A stretch of DNA of 35,106 bases from Erysipelotrichaceae bacterium (GTDB lineage: Bacteria; Bacillota_I; Bacilli_A; RFN20; CAG-631), in NCBI GenBank assembly GCA_022767485.1, contig JALEMY010000116.1, positions 1-35,106 on the forward strand. The letters run 5' to 3'. The notes under the pieces were generated by a model. That model saw only the letters and a program-made list of their open reading frames with translations. It was not told the DNA's origin and ran no database searches. Made by a program: the position numbers and the translations under genes. This document shows, piece after piece, positions 16,979 to 27,141 of the stretch; position 1 is the first letter of the stretch, and each line of letters starts with the position of its first letter.

Positions 16979-16997
16979 AAGTACAATAAATGTACTT
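16979..16997 (-). terminator. Terminator after prs
   Basis: AAGTACA (16979-16985) pairs with TGTACTT (16991-16997) around ATAAA, with seven T following on the minus strand. It overlaps the prs stop codon and ends the uppS-to-prs operon. Confidence 0.8.
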
Positions 16998-17961
16998 AAT
17001 TTGAGTAATGCTCATTAGCAAAAGCCTTATGAACCGAAGATAATGATTTCCCCTCTTCTAAAGCCACTATGATTCTAGAAAATAATTCAGCCATCGATAA
17101 AACTTCAATCTTGTCTGAATGTTTTTCTTTTGGCAAAGGAATTGTATCGGTAATAACAAGTTTTTCTAAAGATGAATTGTTTATTCTTTCAACCGCTGGA
17201 GTAGATAAAACCCCATGGGAGATTGCAGCATAAACATGTCTTGCTCCAAGTTGCTTTAATTTTTCTGCAGCTAAACATAATGTCCCTGCTGTATCAACAA
17301 TGTCATCAACAATGATACAATCTTTATCTTTAACATCGCCAACAATAGCAAAAATTTCCGCTTCATTTGGTCTTGGTCTTCTTTTATCAATAATAGCGAT
17401 TGGTGCATTTAATTTTTCTGCAAGCTTTGATGTTCTAACAACACCACCATGATCTGGAGAAACACATACTATATCTTTTAAATCTAAATCTTTGAAATAT
17501 CGATAAAAAATTGGTAAAGCCGAAACATCATCTACAGGAATGTTAAAAAAGCCTTGAATTTGCGATGCATGTAAATCTGTACACACAATTCTTTGACAAC
17601 CAGCAGTAGTTAATAAATCAGCCACTAATTTAGCAGAAATTGGCTGACGAGCCTTAGCTTTTCGATCTTGTCTTGCATAGCCAAAATATGGCATGATACA
17701 AGTAATTGTCCTAGCTGATGCTCTTTTTAGTGCATCACAACATATTAATACTTCCATTAATCTTTCTGTCACTGGTGCACATGTCGATTGAATGATGTAA
17801 ACATTATTACCTCTAAATGATTCTTTTCCTTCAAAAAGCACTTCTCCATCTGCAAAATGAGTAACTTTTGTCGGTGTAATATCAATGTTTAAAATTTCAG
17901 AAATCTTCTTTGTTAAGTCCTCATTCGCTGTAAGGCTAACTAATTTTAATCGATCTAACAT
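16996..17961 (-). CDS. prs: Ribose-phosphate pyrophosphokinase
   Basis: A 321-residue class I PRPP synthetase that transfers pyrophosphate from ATP to ribose 5-phosphate. Motifs are YFGYARQDRKAKARQPISAKLVADLL (about 95-120), DLHASQIQGFFNIPVD (130-145), the flexible-loop KRRPRPNEA, and the PRPP-binding DCIIVDDIVDTAGTL (about 214-228). Full length. It is the last gene of the operon, 17 bases after the degenerate glmU gene, which preserves the glmU-prs neighbourhood. RBS AAAGGGGAAAG. Confidence 0.98.
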   Translation of the reverse strand: MLDRLKLVSLTANEDLTKKISEILNIDITPTKVTHFADGEVLFEGKESFRGNNVYIIQSTCAPVTERLMEVLICCDALKRASARTITCIMPYFGYARQDRKAKARQPISAKLVADLLTTAGCQRIVCTDLHASQIQGFFNIPVDDVSALPIFYRYFKDLDLKDIVCVSPDHGGVVRTSKLAEKLNAPIAIIDKRRPRPNEAEIFAIVGDVKDKDCIIVDDIVDTAGTLCLAAEKLKQLGARHVYAAISHGVLSTPAVERINNSSLEKLVITDTIPLPKEKHSDKIEVLSMAELFSRIIVALEEGKSLSSVHKAFANEHYSN

Positions 17962-17978
17962 TTTCTTTCCCCTTTATT

Positions 17979-18782
17979 TTATTTTTTTATGGTTTTATTT
18001 TTAATCATACAATTTTCAACCTTAATAAAATTGTCGATAAAACTATCTACAATAAAAGCATTTGGTCCTAGTTCACAGCCAACACCTACCATACTTTTAC
18101 CATATATAAAAGTGTTTGGATAAATAATCGTATCATTGCCAATTACCGCATCATTTGAAATAAATGTCGTATTTGCTGATAAGATTACTACTCCATTATC
18201 AAGATGCCTATTAATAATTCTATCTTTCATTCTTTGATTAGCCAACAATAAATCTTTACGAGTCTTTATTTTTAAACTATCATCTAATGAAATATTACAA
18301 TTTTGCACTCGATAATCATCTTTTATAAACAATGCATCAATTTTATTAAAATCAAACGATGCATTATTGATCCATCTTAAAAATACATCTTTAAATACAA
18401 GGTAAATTCCATCTTGATAAGTAACATCGTTGTTATTTTTTTGATGTATATCTATCAATTGACAAATTGTTTTGCTTTGAATCAATGGACGATCTCCATC
18501 AATCAAAACTATTATATCATAATTTTTTATCTGTTCATTTAATTTTATAATTTCATCTTCAAAAATAATATTTTTATTTTCTAATGTTTCTAAAATCTTT
18601 TTTGAAGAAGACTTTTTCATAACATATGTATACTGTGTTACTTTAGCATTAATTAATGCGTCATGAACATATAAAAATAGTGGTTTATCAATTAAAGGAT
18701 ATAATATCCGACTGTCTTTACGAACATATGATCCTTCAAATGAATCATCTTGATTACACAAAATAAGAGCTAATATTTCCAT
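17979..18782 (-). CDS. Degenerate, truncated GlmU-like protein
   Basis: A 267-residue protein with the architecture of the first 60% of GlmU. It has a nucleotidyltransferase-like N-terminal domain (1-190), the linker helix (ANQRMKDRIINRHLDNGVVI, 181-200) and about three hexapeptide coils (205-267). Linker and coils (YPNTFIYGKSMVGVGCELGPNAF) clearly resemble GlmU. The catalytic G-rich loop LAAGxGTRMxSxxPK is absent (LILCNQDDSFEG...SRILYPL), and so is the uridine-binding QLGTGHA. Only an altered GD motif survives (DGDRPLI). The acetyltransferase half is missing. Enzyme activity is therefore unlikely. It keeps the usual glmU place before prs, has a ribosome-binding site (AAGGAT) and an intact frame, so it is probably made. 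Confidence 0.75.
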   Translation of the reverse strand: MEILALILCNQDDSFEGSYVRKDSRILYPLIDKPLFLYVHDALINAKVTQYTYVMKKSSSKKILETLENKNIIFEDEIIKLNEQIKNYDIIVLIDGDRPLIQSKTICQLIDIHQKNNNDVTYQDGIYLVFKDVFLRWINNASFDFNKIDALFIKDDYRVQNCNISLDDSLKIKTRKDLLLANQRMKDRIINRHLDNGVVILSANTTFISNDAVIGNDTIIYPNTFIYGKSMVGVGCELGPNAFIVDSFIDNFIKVENCMIKNKTIKK

Positions 18783-18793
18783 ACTATATATCC

Positions 18794-21700
18794 TTAAAAT
18801 AATGTTAATTGTTGCGTCTTTTGCAAATTATCTAAAACGCCAAGTCTACTTAGTAGCTTAATATTTGTATCATTTAATTTTGTTCTTTTACGCAAATCAT
18901 CTATTGATAAAAAATTACCGTTTACACGAGCTTCAATAACTGATGAAGCTGCGTTTTCACCTATTCCATCACAAACTTTAAATGGTGGAATAATTTGATT
19001 GTTTTCCTTATCAACAACAAACTCAATATCCAATGATTTATCTAAGTTAATATTAGAAAAACTTATTCCTCTTTGATACATTTCAATTGCTATTTCATAA
19101 AAGGTATATAAGCCATTTTCTTTTACAGACAATTTCTCGTTGTTTGCTATTTTTCTATTTAAATCATCAAATTTCTTTTCAATTTCCTTTGACCCTTTGA
19201 CCATGGCTTCGATATCATAAGCATCAGAACGCCATGTGAAATATGTCGCATAGTATTCTAAAGGATAATAATATTTAAACCAAGCAATTCTTACTGCCAT
19301 TAAGCAATAAGCAACCGCGTGTGCTTTAGGAAATAGATATTTGATTTTTAAACATGCTTGTATAAACCAATCTGGGACATCATGTTCTTTTAACATCTTA
19401 ATGTCATCTTCACTTAATCCTTTGCCTTTTCTTACAGCTTCCATTATTTTAAAGGATTTTAAAGGTTCAACATTATAAGACATAAGCATTAACATAATAT
19501 CATCACGACAACCTATACAATCCTTTATCGTACATTTTTTATCTAAAATCAAATCACGTATGTTACCAAAAAATACGTCTGTACCATGTGATAATCCTGA
19601 AATTTTAGTCAAATCAGCAAACGATGTAGGTTTGGTATCAATAAGCATCTTTCTAGCCACTTGTGTACCAAACTCTGGAAGACCAGCTGCCGTTAGTTTT
19701 TGATTTCCTCTTAAATCTTCACCATTAAATTGTGCGATAACTTTTGGGTCATTTAATGGAACATCTTTAGGATTGATTCCTGTTAAGTTTTGCAACATTC
19801 TAATTACTGTTGGGTCAACATGTCCTAACATATCAAGTTTCAAAACGTTATCGTGAATAGCTTCAAATGCAAAATGAGTTGTTAGCCATTCAGAATCGAT
19901 ATCATCGGCTGGATGCCCTACAGGTGTAAAATCATAAACGTCCATATCGCTTGGAATTACAATTAATCCACCAGGATGTTGTCCTGTTGTTCTTTTAACG
20001 CCTTCACACATAAGAGCAATACGTGCAGCTTCAGCATTACGAATTTCTATGCCTTTATTTTCATAATATTTTTTTGCATATCCAAATGCTGTTTTACTTG
20101 CCGCACAAGCTATAGTACCTGCACGAAAAACGTGATCTTTACCAAACATTTCACGAATAAATAAATGAGAATCAGCTTGATTTAATGCAGAAAAATTTAA
20201 ATCGATATCAGGAACTTTATCACCATTGAAGCCTAAGAAAGTTTCAAATGGTATATTATGTCCATCGCCAATTAATGGCTTACCACATATAGGACATGGC
20301 TTATCTGGTAAATCAAATCCTGAACGGTAAATAGTTTCATCAATATCAAAATCACTATAACGACAAGAAGGACAGCGATAATGTGGCTTTAAAGGATTAA
20401 CTTCAGTAATATTTGCACAAGTTGCTGCAAAAGACGAACCAACTGAACCACGAGAACCAACTAAAAACCCTTCAGATGCTGAGTGCTCAACACACTTTGC
20501 AGCAATTACATACATGATTGAATATCCATTGCCAATGATACAATTTAGTTCTCTTTCAAGTCTTTTTTCAACAATTTCTGGTAAAACATCACCATACATT
20601 TTATGAGCATTTTCATAACATTTATTTCTTAATTGGTCATCTGAATCTGGAATTGATGGTGGATATAATCTATCCTTTATAGGATAGCAATATTCGATTT
20701 GATCTGCGATTAAATTAGTATTCGTAACAACATATTCAAAAGCTTTTTCCTCACCAAGCCATGAAAATGCATCGAGCATTTGTCTTGTAGTTTTAAATTC
20801 TTGTATTGGATATTTTTCAATACGATTTTTATAGTCAAATAATGGATGATAACCTCCACCAATTGCTGGTGTTGAAATAAACACATCACGTGCAATCGCT
20901 TGTTCTTCATTGATATAATGCAAATCGCCTGTCGCACAAATAATCTTGTTAGCTTTATTAGCACATCTTATCATAAATAACAATATTTCTTTTACCTTAT
21001 CCATAGATTCAACTTTTTCAGTATCAACTAGTATTTGATATTGATCTAATGGTTGAATTTCAATGTAATCATACCACTTCATCGCTTCGATAACTTCCTC
21101 TTCACTTTTTGTTGAGGCAAGTTCAAAAATTTCTCCACGGGCACATGATGAACCAATTAATAATCCTTCTTTGTGCTCATTAATAATATGTGGTGGAACC
21201 AATGCTTGTGCTGTAAAGTAATCTGTATTAGCAATACTTAAAATTTTAAACAGATTTTTCATGCCCACCATATTTTTTACTAGTAAATTCACATGGTATG
21301 GATGCATTTTACGTGTTACTTCATGCGATTGGAAAGTGGATAAATATTCATGAGTTATATCATTTTTTATTGCAAGTAGTTGTGGCAATATTGCATCAAG
21401 ATATAAGTCTTTTAAAACCTCAGCATCATAGTCTCCTCTATGTGCGCTTTCCTCATCGTAATCAATACCTTTACTTCTACATAAACTTCCTAAAGTATAT
21501 CTTTTTTCATTTTGGAATAAATAACGACAAAGTGGCAAAGTATCAATAGTAGGATTTGATAATTTCCCTTTAATTGCTTGCTTTAAAAATCCGATATCAA
21601 AAGATGCGTTGTGCGCTATTAATACACTATCTTTAATAAAAGCTAATATTTGTGGTAAAACTTGTTCAATTGATGGTTTATCGCTAAGCATTTCATTACT

Positions 21701-23110
21701 AATGCCTGTAAGATTTGTCGTAAATTTTGAAAGAGGCCTATCTGGCTTTATTAAAATATCCACTCTATCAATTTCTTCACCATTTTTAACTTTAACAGCA
21801 CCAAATTCAATAATTTTATCATGAACACAAGAAAGTCCTGTCGTTTCTAAATCAAAGAAAACATATGTTGCATCTTTTAATAAAATTGAAGATGGATTTG
21901 TAATTGTAGTCAAAGCTCTTGGAGCGACATTTAATTCGATACCATAAATAATTTTAATATCTTTTCCTTTTGCTTTTAATTTTGCTTGCGTTCTTTGAGC
22001 ATCAGGAAAAGACTGAACAGCTACATGATCTGTAATCGCAATAGCTTTATGGTTAAAAGAGCAAGCTGTAGTTATCAAATCACTAACATCACATATACCA
22101 TCCATTGCCGACATATTAGTATGAGCATGCAATTCTACACGTTTTATTTCTTCTTCATCTTTTCTAACTGGATCTGTTTTATCCAAAACATCAAAATTAT
22201 ATATTTCTAAGGAATCCTCTTTATCAAATTGATTATAAGATAATGTTCCTCTAATGATAATCCATTTATTTAAAAGAGATAATATAGCTTCTTTACTATT
22301 AGTTTTACTAACCCAAATATGACCTGTATAAGATGTTTTATAATTTGTAAAATTGATTTTAAATCTCTTATTTGATTTCCCTTCAGCAATAATATCGAAT
22401 ACTTTAACTTCCGCTTCTATATCGACAATATCTTTTGGTATTTGATCTAATTCAACTTTAGTAAACGTTTTATTTTTAAATGAAGGTCTAATGTTATAAC
22501 GACGCATACTATCATCTTTTTGCTTAGCTTCTGCTTCTTGTTTTTTCATTTCAGTAAACTTTGATAATAAGTTTTCATATGCTTCCTTATCTTTTTCATA
22601 ATCAAAAGTTACTTCCTCAGGCTCAATATAAATAAATTCAAGCGATAAATATGTAAAACCAGCAGCATGAAGAAACAATTCTAATTTACCTTTTAAACTA
22701 TTAAAAAAGTCTTCAAGCAAAGCACTAGAATAAGTAATCTTTACAACATTATTCTTAATAGCCATAGATTGTTCTTTTAAAAAACTATACTCTTCTGGAT
22801 TTTTAACCTTGCTATCTATATATAAAGTAATATAATCTTTAACAATTTTATTATCAAAATTTTCCTTTTCTAATTTTATTGATAAACTGACAGTTACCTC
22901 ATTGTCTTGAGAAGATAAATACTTCGTAAAAGCATTTAATGTTTCAACATAAACAGGGGCTAAAAGAGGTTGCAAAGATGATATAACAATGTTATATCTC
23001 TTTTTTTGTGGATTATATGATAAAGACGAAAATGATGCATTTTCAAAATAGGCAAAATATGCCTTTCTTAAATTAATCTTAGTTAAGATGTTTAATAGTT
23101 TCTCATTCAT
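18794..23110 (-). CDS. polC: DNA polymerase III alpha subunit, PolC type
   Basis: A 1438-residue replicative polymerase, the length usual for Gram-positive PolC. Domains in order are an N-terminal region, an OB fold (about 230-320), a PHP domain starting RVELHAHTNMSAMDG (about 323) that is split by a DEDD proofreading exonuclease (FFDLETTGL, about 417; HNASFDIGFL), and a zinc module CPSCRYSDFD...CPICGKPL (about 915-940). The polymerase palm follows with PDIDLNFS (about 968) and then the thumb/tail. PHP, exonuclease and palm signature residues appear intact. It synthesises the chromosome with the beta clamp. It lies 31 bases after rseP; the usual proS is missing between them. Confidence 0.99.
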   Translation of the reverse strand: MNEKLLNILTKINLRKAYFAYFENASFSSLSYNPQKKRYNIVISSLQPLLAPVYVETLNAFTKYLSSQDNEVTVSLSIKLEKENFDNKIVKDYITLYIDSKVKNPEEYSFLKEQSMAIKNNVVKITYSSALLEDFFNSLKGKLELFLHAAGFTYLSLEFIYIEPEEVTFDYEKDKEAYENLLSKFTEMKKQEAEAKQKDDSMRRYNIRPSFKNKTFTKVELDQIPKDIVDIEAEVKVFDIIAEGKSNKRFKINFTNYKTSYTGHIWVSKTNSKEAILSLLNKWIIIRGTLSYNQFDKEDSLEIYNFDVLDKTDPVRKDEEEIKRVELHAHTNMSAMDGICDVSDLITTACSFNHKAIAITDHVAVQSFPDAQRTQAKLKAKGKDIKIIYGIELNVAPRALTTITNPSSILLKDATYVFFDLETTGLSCVHDKIIEFGAVKVKNGEEIDRVDILIKPDRPLSKFTTNLTGISNEMLSDKPSIEQVLPQILAFIKDSVLIAHNASFDIGFLKQAIKGKLSNPTIDTLPLCRYLFQNEKRYTLGSLCRSKGIDYDEESAHRGDYDAEVLKDLYLDAILPQLLAIKNDITHEYLSTFQSHEVTRKMHPYHVNLLVKNMVGMKNLFKILSIANTDYFTAQALVPPHIINEHKEGLLIGSSCARGEIFELASTKSEEEVIEAMKWYDYIEIQPLDQYQILVDTEKVESMDKVKEILLFMIRCANKANKIICATGDLHYINEEQAIARDVFISTPAIGGGYHPLFDYKNRIEKYPIQEFKTTRQMLDAFSWLGEEKAFEYVVTNTNLIADQIEYCYPIKDRLYPPSIPDSDDQLRNKCYENAHKMYGDVLPEIVEKRLERELNCIIGNGYSIMYVIAAKCVEHSASEGFLVGSRGSVGSSFAATCANITEVNPLKPHYRCPSCRYSDFDIDETIYRSGFDLPDKPCPICGKPLIGDGHNIPFETFLGFNGDKVPDIDLNFSALNQADSHLFIREMFGKDHVFRAGTIACAASKTAFGYAKKYYENKGIEIRNAEAARIALMCEGVKRTTGQHPGGLIVIPSDMDVYDFTPVGHPADDIDSEWLTTHFAFEAIHDNVLKLDMLGHVDPTVIRMLQNLTGINPKDVPLNDPKVIAQFNGEDLRGNQKLTAAGLPEFGTQVARKMLIDTKPTSFADLTKISGLSHGTDVFFGNIRDLILDKKCTIKDCIGCRDDIMLMLMSYNVEPLKSFKIMEAVRKGKGLSEDDIKMLKEHDVPDWFIQACLKIKYLFPKAHAVAYCLMAVRIAWFKYYYPLEYYATYFTWRSDAYDIEAMVKGSKEIEKKFDDLNRKIANNEKLSVKENGLYTFYEIAIEMYQRGISFSNINLDKSLDIEFVVDKENNQIIPPFKVCDGIGENAASSVIEARVNGNFLSIDDLRKRTKLNDTNIKLLSRLGVLDNLQKTQQLTLF

Positions 23111-23141
23111 CTTATCACCAAACTTTCACTAATCGTAAAGA

Positions 23142-24359
23142 TTAAAATAAATTGAAAATATCTCGAATATTAACAATAATCATTAATGCCATTAAAATAA
23201 ACAAACCGATTGTATGAATTTTTCCTTCAAGTTCAGGATTGATTTTTTTCTTTCTAATAGCTTCAAGTGCTACAAATACCAATCTTCCTCCATCAAGAGC
23301 AGGGAAAGGAATTAAATTGAAAAATCCAAGAGAAAACGAAAGAGCTCCTGAAACATAAATAACATTGATAAGACGTGTTAGAAAAGAAACGCTAGTATCA
23401 GTTGCAACACTATCAATCGTTCCATAAATGCCAACAAGGCCTGATAAACCAGAAAAATCACCAACAAACATTTTTCCAAATGCGCGACATATTTCCACAG
23501 TGTAATATCCCATAAAATGGAATGTTCCATATAAACTTGTTAAAGCATTATATTGATAAACTTTATAAGCTTGTGATAAGCCGATTTTTGATAAAACTAG
23601 AGAACTTTGTCCATTTTCATCAATTACTGTACTCATTTGACGAGAAACTGTAACTTCTTTTATTTGATTGTTATCTGATACATCCTCAAATGTTATTGTA
23701 ATTGTTTGTACACCGCCATCTTTTGTTGGTTTTTTACTATCTAACGCCTTAACGATTTCTTCATATTTATCAATTTCATATGTGACTTCATCATCGCTAG
23801 CACCTTGTTCATTTAAGCGTGTTTTAATAGTGATGATTTTATCTCCACTTTCCATGCCTTGATCATATAAGATAGAATGATTTCCTGCATCATCAACAGT
23901 TTCAACAACGCTAACTTCATTTGTTCTTAAAGCGATGGCAAAACCATTATTAGCAACTAACACAACATAAAAGCAAACAAGGGCAAATATGACATTCATT
24001 ATACCTCCTGCAGCTAAAACTAAGGCTCTTTTACCACAAGATTGATTAGCTAAAATACGATTTGAAGGAATAGGATTCCCACTATTATCTTTCAATTCGT
24101 TTCCCTCTTCAACGCCTTCCTCACCTGCCATTTTAACGTATCCTCCAAAAGGAATAGCACGCAAGCAAAAATGAGTTTCATGCTTCTTATTTTGATAAAG
24201 TGCTGGTCCAAAGCCAATAGAATATTCATAGCAATAAACATTGCATTTTTTAGCAACAAATAAATGTCCTAATTCATGCCAAGCGATTAAAAAACATATC
24301 ATTAATGCAAACAAAATAATCGTACCAATGTTTGATAATGAAAAAGCAAATACTATCAT
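23142..24359 (-). CDS. rseP: Site-2 intramembrane protease RseP/RasP
   Basis: A 405-residue membrane zinc protease. H28-E29-L-G-H32 lies in the first transmembrane helix and NLIPFPALDGGR in the third, supplying the third metal ligand. A single PDZ-like domain lies between (about 165-290). A longer acidic insert after the first helix pair (EEGVEEGNELKDN) is present. It cuts anti-sigma factors and remnant signal peptides within the membrane. AGGAGG precedes the ATG, which overlaps the dxr stop by one base. Confidence 0.96.
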   Translation of the reverse strand: MIVFAFSLSNIGTIILFALMICFLIAWHELGHLFVAKKCNVYCYEYSIGFGPALYQNKKHETHFCLRAIPFGGYVKMAGEEGVEEGNELKDNSGNPIPSNRILANQSCGKRALVLAAGGIMNVIFALVCFYVVLVANNGFAIALRTNEVSVVETVDDAGNHSILYDQGMESGDKIITIKTRLNEQGASDDEVTYEIDKYEEIVKALDSKKPTKDGGVQTITITFEDVSDNNQIKEVTVSRQMSTVIDENGQSSLVLSKIGLSQAYKVYQYNALTSLYGTFHFMGYYTVEICRAFGKMFVGDFSGLSGLVGIYGTIDSVATDTSVSFLTRLINVIYVSGALSFSLGFFNLIPFPALDGGRLVFVALEAIRKKKINPELEGKIHTIGLFILMALMIIVNIRDIFNLF

Positions 24360-25495
24360 TAATAAATCCTCCTTGCAAAATTTCTAGCCCATGCATCGGC
24401 TTTAACTATTTTTTCATAAGTTAATACGCCTTTTTCATTTTCATGAGCAGATAATGTTTTAATTACAACATCAACAATTTGATAAAATTTTATTTTATCA
24501 TTTAAAAACAACTCGACAGCTACTTCATTAGCAGCATTTAAAACACATGGGTATGTACCCTTATTTATCAGTGCTTGATAGGCTAGTTTTAATGGAACAA
24601 AGCGGTTTAAATCAGCTTCGTAAAATTCAAGTTTTCCAACACTGCTTAAAGATAAAAAGTCAGACGTGTTTTCTAATCTTCTACCATTTGTTAAAGCATA
24701 TGAAATTGGAATTTTCATATCAGAAACTGCAAGTTGAGCTTTAATTGAGCCATCGACAAATTCAACCATTGAATGAACTATACTTTGCGGATGAATTAGC
24801 ACTTGTATTTGGTTTTCAGCAACATTAAATAAATGATATGCTTCGATAATTTCAAAAGCCTTGTTAAACATCGTTGCTGAATCAATGCTTATTTTCCTTC
24901 CCATTTTCCATGTTGGATGATTTAAAGCTTCCTCTTTACTAACATTTTTTATCTCATCCAAACTTTTTTTAAAAAATGGTCCCCCAGAAGCAGTTAATAT
25001 TATTTTATTAACCTTAGAATTTTTTTCTAAGCACTGATATATTGCAGAATGTTCTGAGTCGATTGGAATAATATCTACATTGTTTTCTATAGCTTTTCTT
25101 TTTATTAATTCACCTGCAACAACTAACGTTTCTTTATTAGCTAAAGCTATAGTCTTTTTAGCATCTATGGCATCTAAAGTTGGTTTTAATCCTACAAAGC
25201 CCACCAATGCATTAACGAGTATATCGCAAGATGATGTAGCAACCTTATTCAATCCTAAATCTTTTTCATAAAAAGAGACATTAGGATATTTATTGATAAG
25301 ATCTTTTATTTCCTCAAGTGATTTTACTCCGACAACATTAACATTTTTAAATTCATTTAATAATGGCTCAATTAACTCAATTTGCTTATAGACACTAAAT
25401 GACACTAAAACAAATTCATTAGGATGCCTTCTTATCACTTCAATAGTGTTTTGTCCAATTGAGCCACTTGCTCCTAAAATAGCTATTTTTTTCAT
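24359..25495 (-). CDS. dxr: 1-deoxy-D-xylulose 5-phosphate reductoisomerase
   Basis: A 378-residue MEP-pathway enzyme making 2-C-methyl-D-erythritol 4-phosphate with NADPH. Motifs are the Rossmann GASGSIGQNT, metal-binding PIDSEHSAIYQCL, LTASGGPF, PTWKMGRKISIDSATMFNKAFE, and IHPQSIVHSMVEF. The start chosen is the ATG at 25495 (AGGTG upstream); a GTG three codons earlier (25504) directly abuts the cdsA stop. It shows that isoprenoids come from the MEP rather than the mevalonate pathway. It provides precursors for UppS encoded in the same operon. Confidence 0.98.
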   Translation of the reverse strand: MKKIAILGASGSIGQNTIEVIRRHPNEFVLVSFSVYKQIELIEPLLNEFKNVNVVGVKSLEEIKDLINKYPNVSFYEKDLGLNKVATSSCDILVNALVGFVGLKPTLDAIDAKKTIALANKETLVVAGELIKRKAIENNVDIIPIDSEHSAIYQCLEKNSKVNKIILTASGGPFFKKSLDEIKNVSKEEALNHPTWKMGRKISIDSATMFNKAFEIIEAYHLFNVAENQIQVLIHPQSIVHSMVEFVDGSIKAQLAVSDMKIPISYALTNGRRLENTSDFLSLSSVGKLEFYEADLNRFVPLKLAYQALINKGTYPCVLNAANEVAVELFLNDKIKFYQIVDVVIKTLSAHENEKGVLTYEKIVKADAWARNFARRIY

Positions 25496-25504
25496 ATTTT
25501 GCAC

Positions 25505-26395
25505 CTACATAAACATTATAATCATAATAATACAAGAACATAACATAGAATTAATTAAAAAACTATCACATCTATCTAATACTCCACCATGACCTGGCAA
25601 TAAATTAGAATAATCTTTGATATTAAAATACCTTTTTACAGCTGATAAAATTAAGTCTCCAATTTGACCAAAAAGAGACAAAACTAAGCTTATTGGCAAA
25701 TATATTATTGCATTATATTGTGGAAGATTTGTATTTTTAAATAATAAGATAGCAAATATAAATCCTGCTATAGTTCCAATCAATGTTCCACCAATTGTTC
25801 CTTCAATTGTTTTCTTAGGAGAAATTCTTTCATTTAATTTATGTACTTTTTCTTTGCCAAGTACTTTATAACATAGCATACCAGTAAAATAAGCAAAAAT
25901 ATCAGTCATGCATGTTATCAATAAAACATATAAAATTAAAATCAAGCCATCATTTTCCACAGGAAAAAACTTTGTTGTATTAAAAGTTCTTAAAAATAAC
26001 ATTCCTTTTAATCCTAAAGATAAATACAATACTAAAGATATACAATATACGCTGTCAATTATGGAAAATCTTTTATCAAAAACACTTGTTGCTAATAATA
26101 TAATAATAAATAAAACCAGCCATAAAGGATTAATCAAAAACAATTTTAATCCTCCATTTTCAAACAAAAAAGCATATTCATTAAATAATGGCAAATCAAA
26201 AATCAACAAATATGCAAAAACACAACATATAAAATATATATATTTTGGAATATTATTATTATTTGCATGCAATAATTCATAGACACCAAGTATCATTAAT
26301 AAAAAAATAAAAGCAGCCATTAAATAACTTCCAAAATAAATAATAGGAGCAAGTAAAATAGTAAGAATTATACCTGTAAGTATCCTTTTTTTCAT
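25505..26395 (-). CDS. cdsA: Phosphatidate cytidylyltransferase
   Basis: A 296-residue polytopic enzyme (about eight transmembrane segments) that makes CDP-diacylglycerol from phosphatidate and CTP. The family signature is present: RISPKKTIEGTIGGTLIG, then GQIGDLILSAVKRYFNIKDYSNLLPGHGGVLDRCDS. The start chosen is the ATG at 26395, eight bases after a GGAGG that lies within the uppS stop region; a TTG five codons earlier lacks a site. Only one base separates it from uppS, so the two are coupled. Confidence 0.96.
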   Translation of the reverse strand: MKKRILTGIILTILLAPIIYFGSYLMAAFIFLLMILGVYELLHANNNNIPKYIYFICCVFAYLLIFDLPLFNEYAFLFENGGLKLFLINPLWLVLFIIILLATSVFDKRFSIIDSVYCISLVLYLSLGLKGMLFLRTFNTTKFFPVENDGLILILYVLLITCMTDIFAYFTGMLCYKVLGKEKVHKLNERISPKKTIEGTIGGTLIGTIAGFIFAILLFKNTNLPQYNAIIYLPISLVLSLFGQIGDLILSAVKRYFNIKDYSNLLPGHGGVLDRCDSFLINSMLCSCIIMIIMFM

Positions 26396-26396
26396 A

Positions 26397-27119
26397 CTAT
26401 ATGCCTCCAAATCTTCTTTTCCTTTTACTAAAATCCTTTAATGCTTTATCTAAATCGCTTTTAGTAAATGCTGGCCATAATGTCTTACAAAAATATATTT
26501 CGGCATAAGATATTTGCCATAACATGAAGTTTGAAATTCTTTTTTCGTTACTTGTACGAATAAGTAAATCAACCATAGGAAGATCTTTTGTATATAAATA
26601 TGAAGAAAACATCTCTTCATTAATATCTTTAACATCAACCTTATCATTTTTAACTTCGTAAGCAATTTGTTTTACAGCACGAATGATTTCATCATGTCCT
26701 CCATAATTTAAACAAATGTTTAATACGTGTGATTTGCAATCTTTGGTTTTTAAAACGGCACTATCACACGCTAAAATCGTTTGTTTAGGTAAAGATGATA
26801 TATCACCTGATATAATAACTCTTATGTCATCTTCAATTAATTTATCCATATATTTATTAAAATATTCGATTGGTAATGTAAATAAATAATCTATTTCTTC
26901 TTTACTTCTTTTCCAATTTTCAGTTGAAAAGCAATAAAGTGATATTACTTCAATTCCTAATGAAAAAGCATAATTGACCATCTCTTTCATAGTATTAGCA
27001 CCAATTTTATGGCCAAAAGTACGTGCTTGTCCTTGACTTAATGCCCATCTTCCATTTCCATCTAGTATTATAGCCAAATGTCTTGGAATTTTTATTTGTT
27101 CATTTGAAACATTAGCCAC
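26397..27119 (-). CDS. uppS: Undecaprenyl diphosphate synthase
   Basis: A 240-residue cis-prenyltransferase producing the C55 carrier for wall polymers. HLAIILDGNGRWA (14-26) contains catalytic D20, followed by the expected FSTENWKRSKEEIDYL, and DLLIRTSNEKRISNFMLWQISYAEIYF near the C-terminus. RTSGE is RTSNE here, a mild change at the diphosphate-binding loop. First gene of the seven-gene operon ending with prs. AAAAGGAGTGATA precedes the ATG. Confidence 0.97.
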   Translation of the reverse strand: MANVSNEQIKIPRHLAIILDGNGRWALSQGQARTFGHKIGANTMKEMVNYAFSLGIEVISLYCFSTENWKRSKEEIDYLFTLPIEYFNKYMDKLIEDDIRVIISGDISSLPKQTILACDSAVLKTKDCKSHVLNICLNYGGHDEIIRAVKQIAYEVKNDKVDVKDINEEMFSSYLYTKDLPMVDLLIRTSNEKRISNFMLWQISYAEIYFCKTLWPAFTKSDLDKALKDFSKRKRRFGGI

Positions 27120-27141
27120 ATTATCACTCCTTTTAATAATT

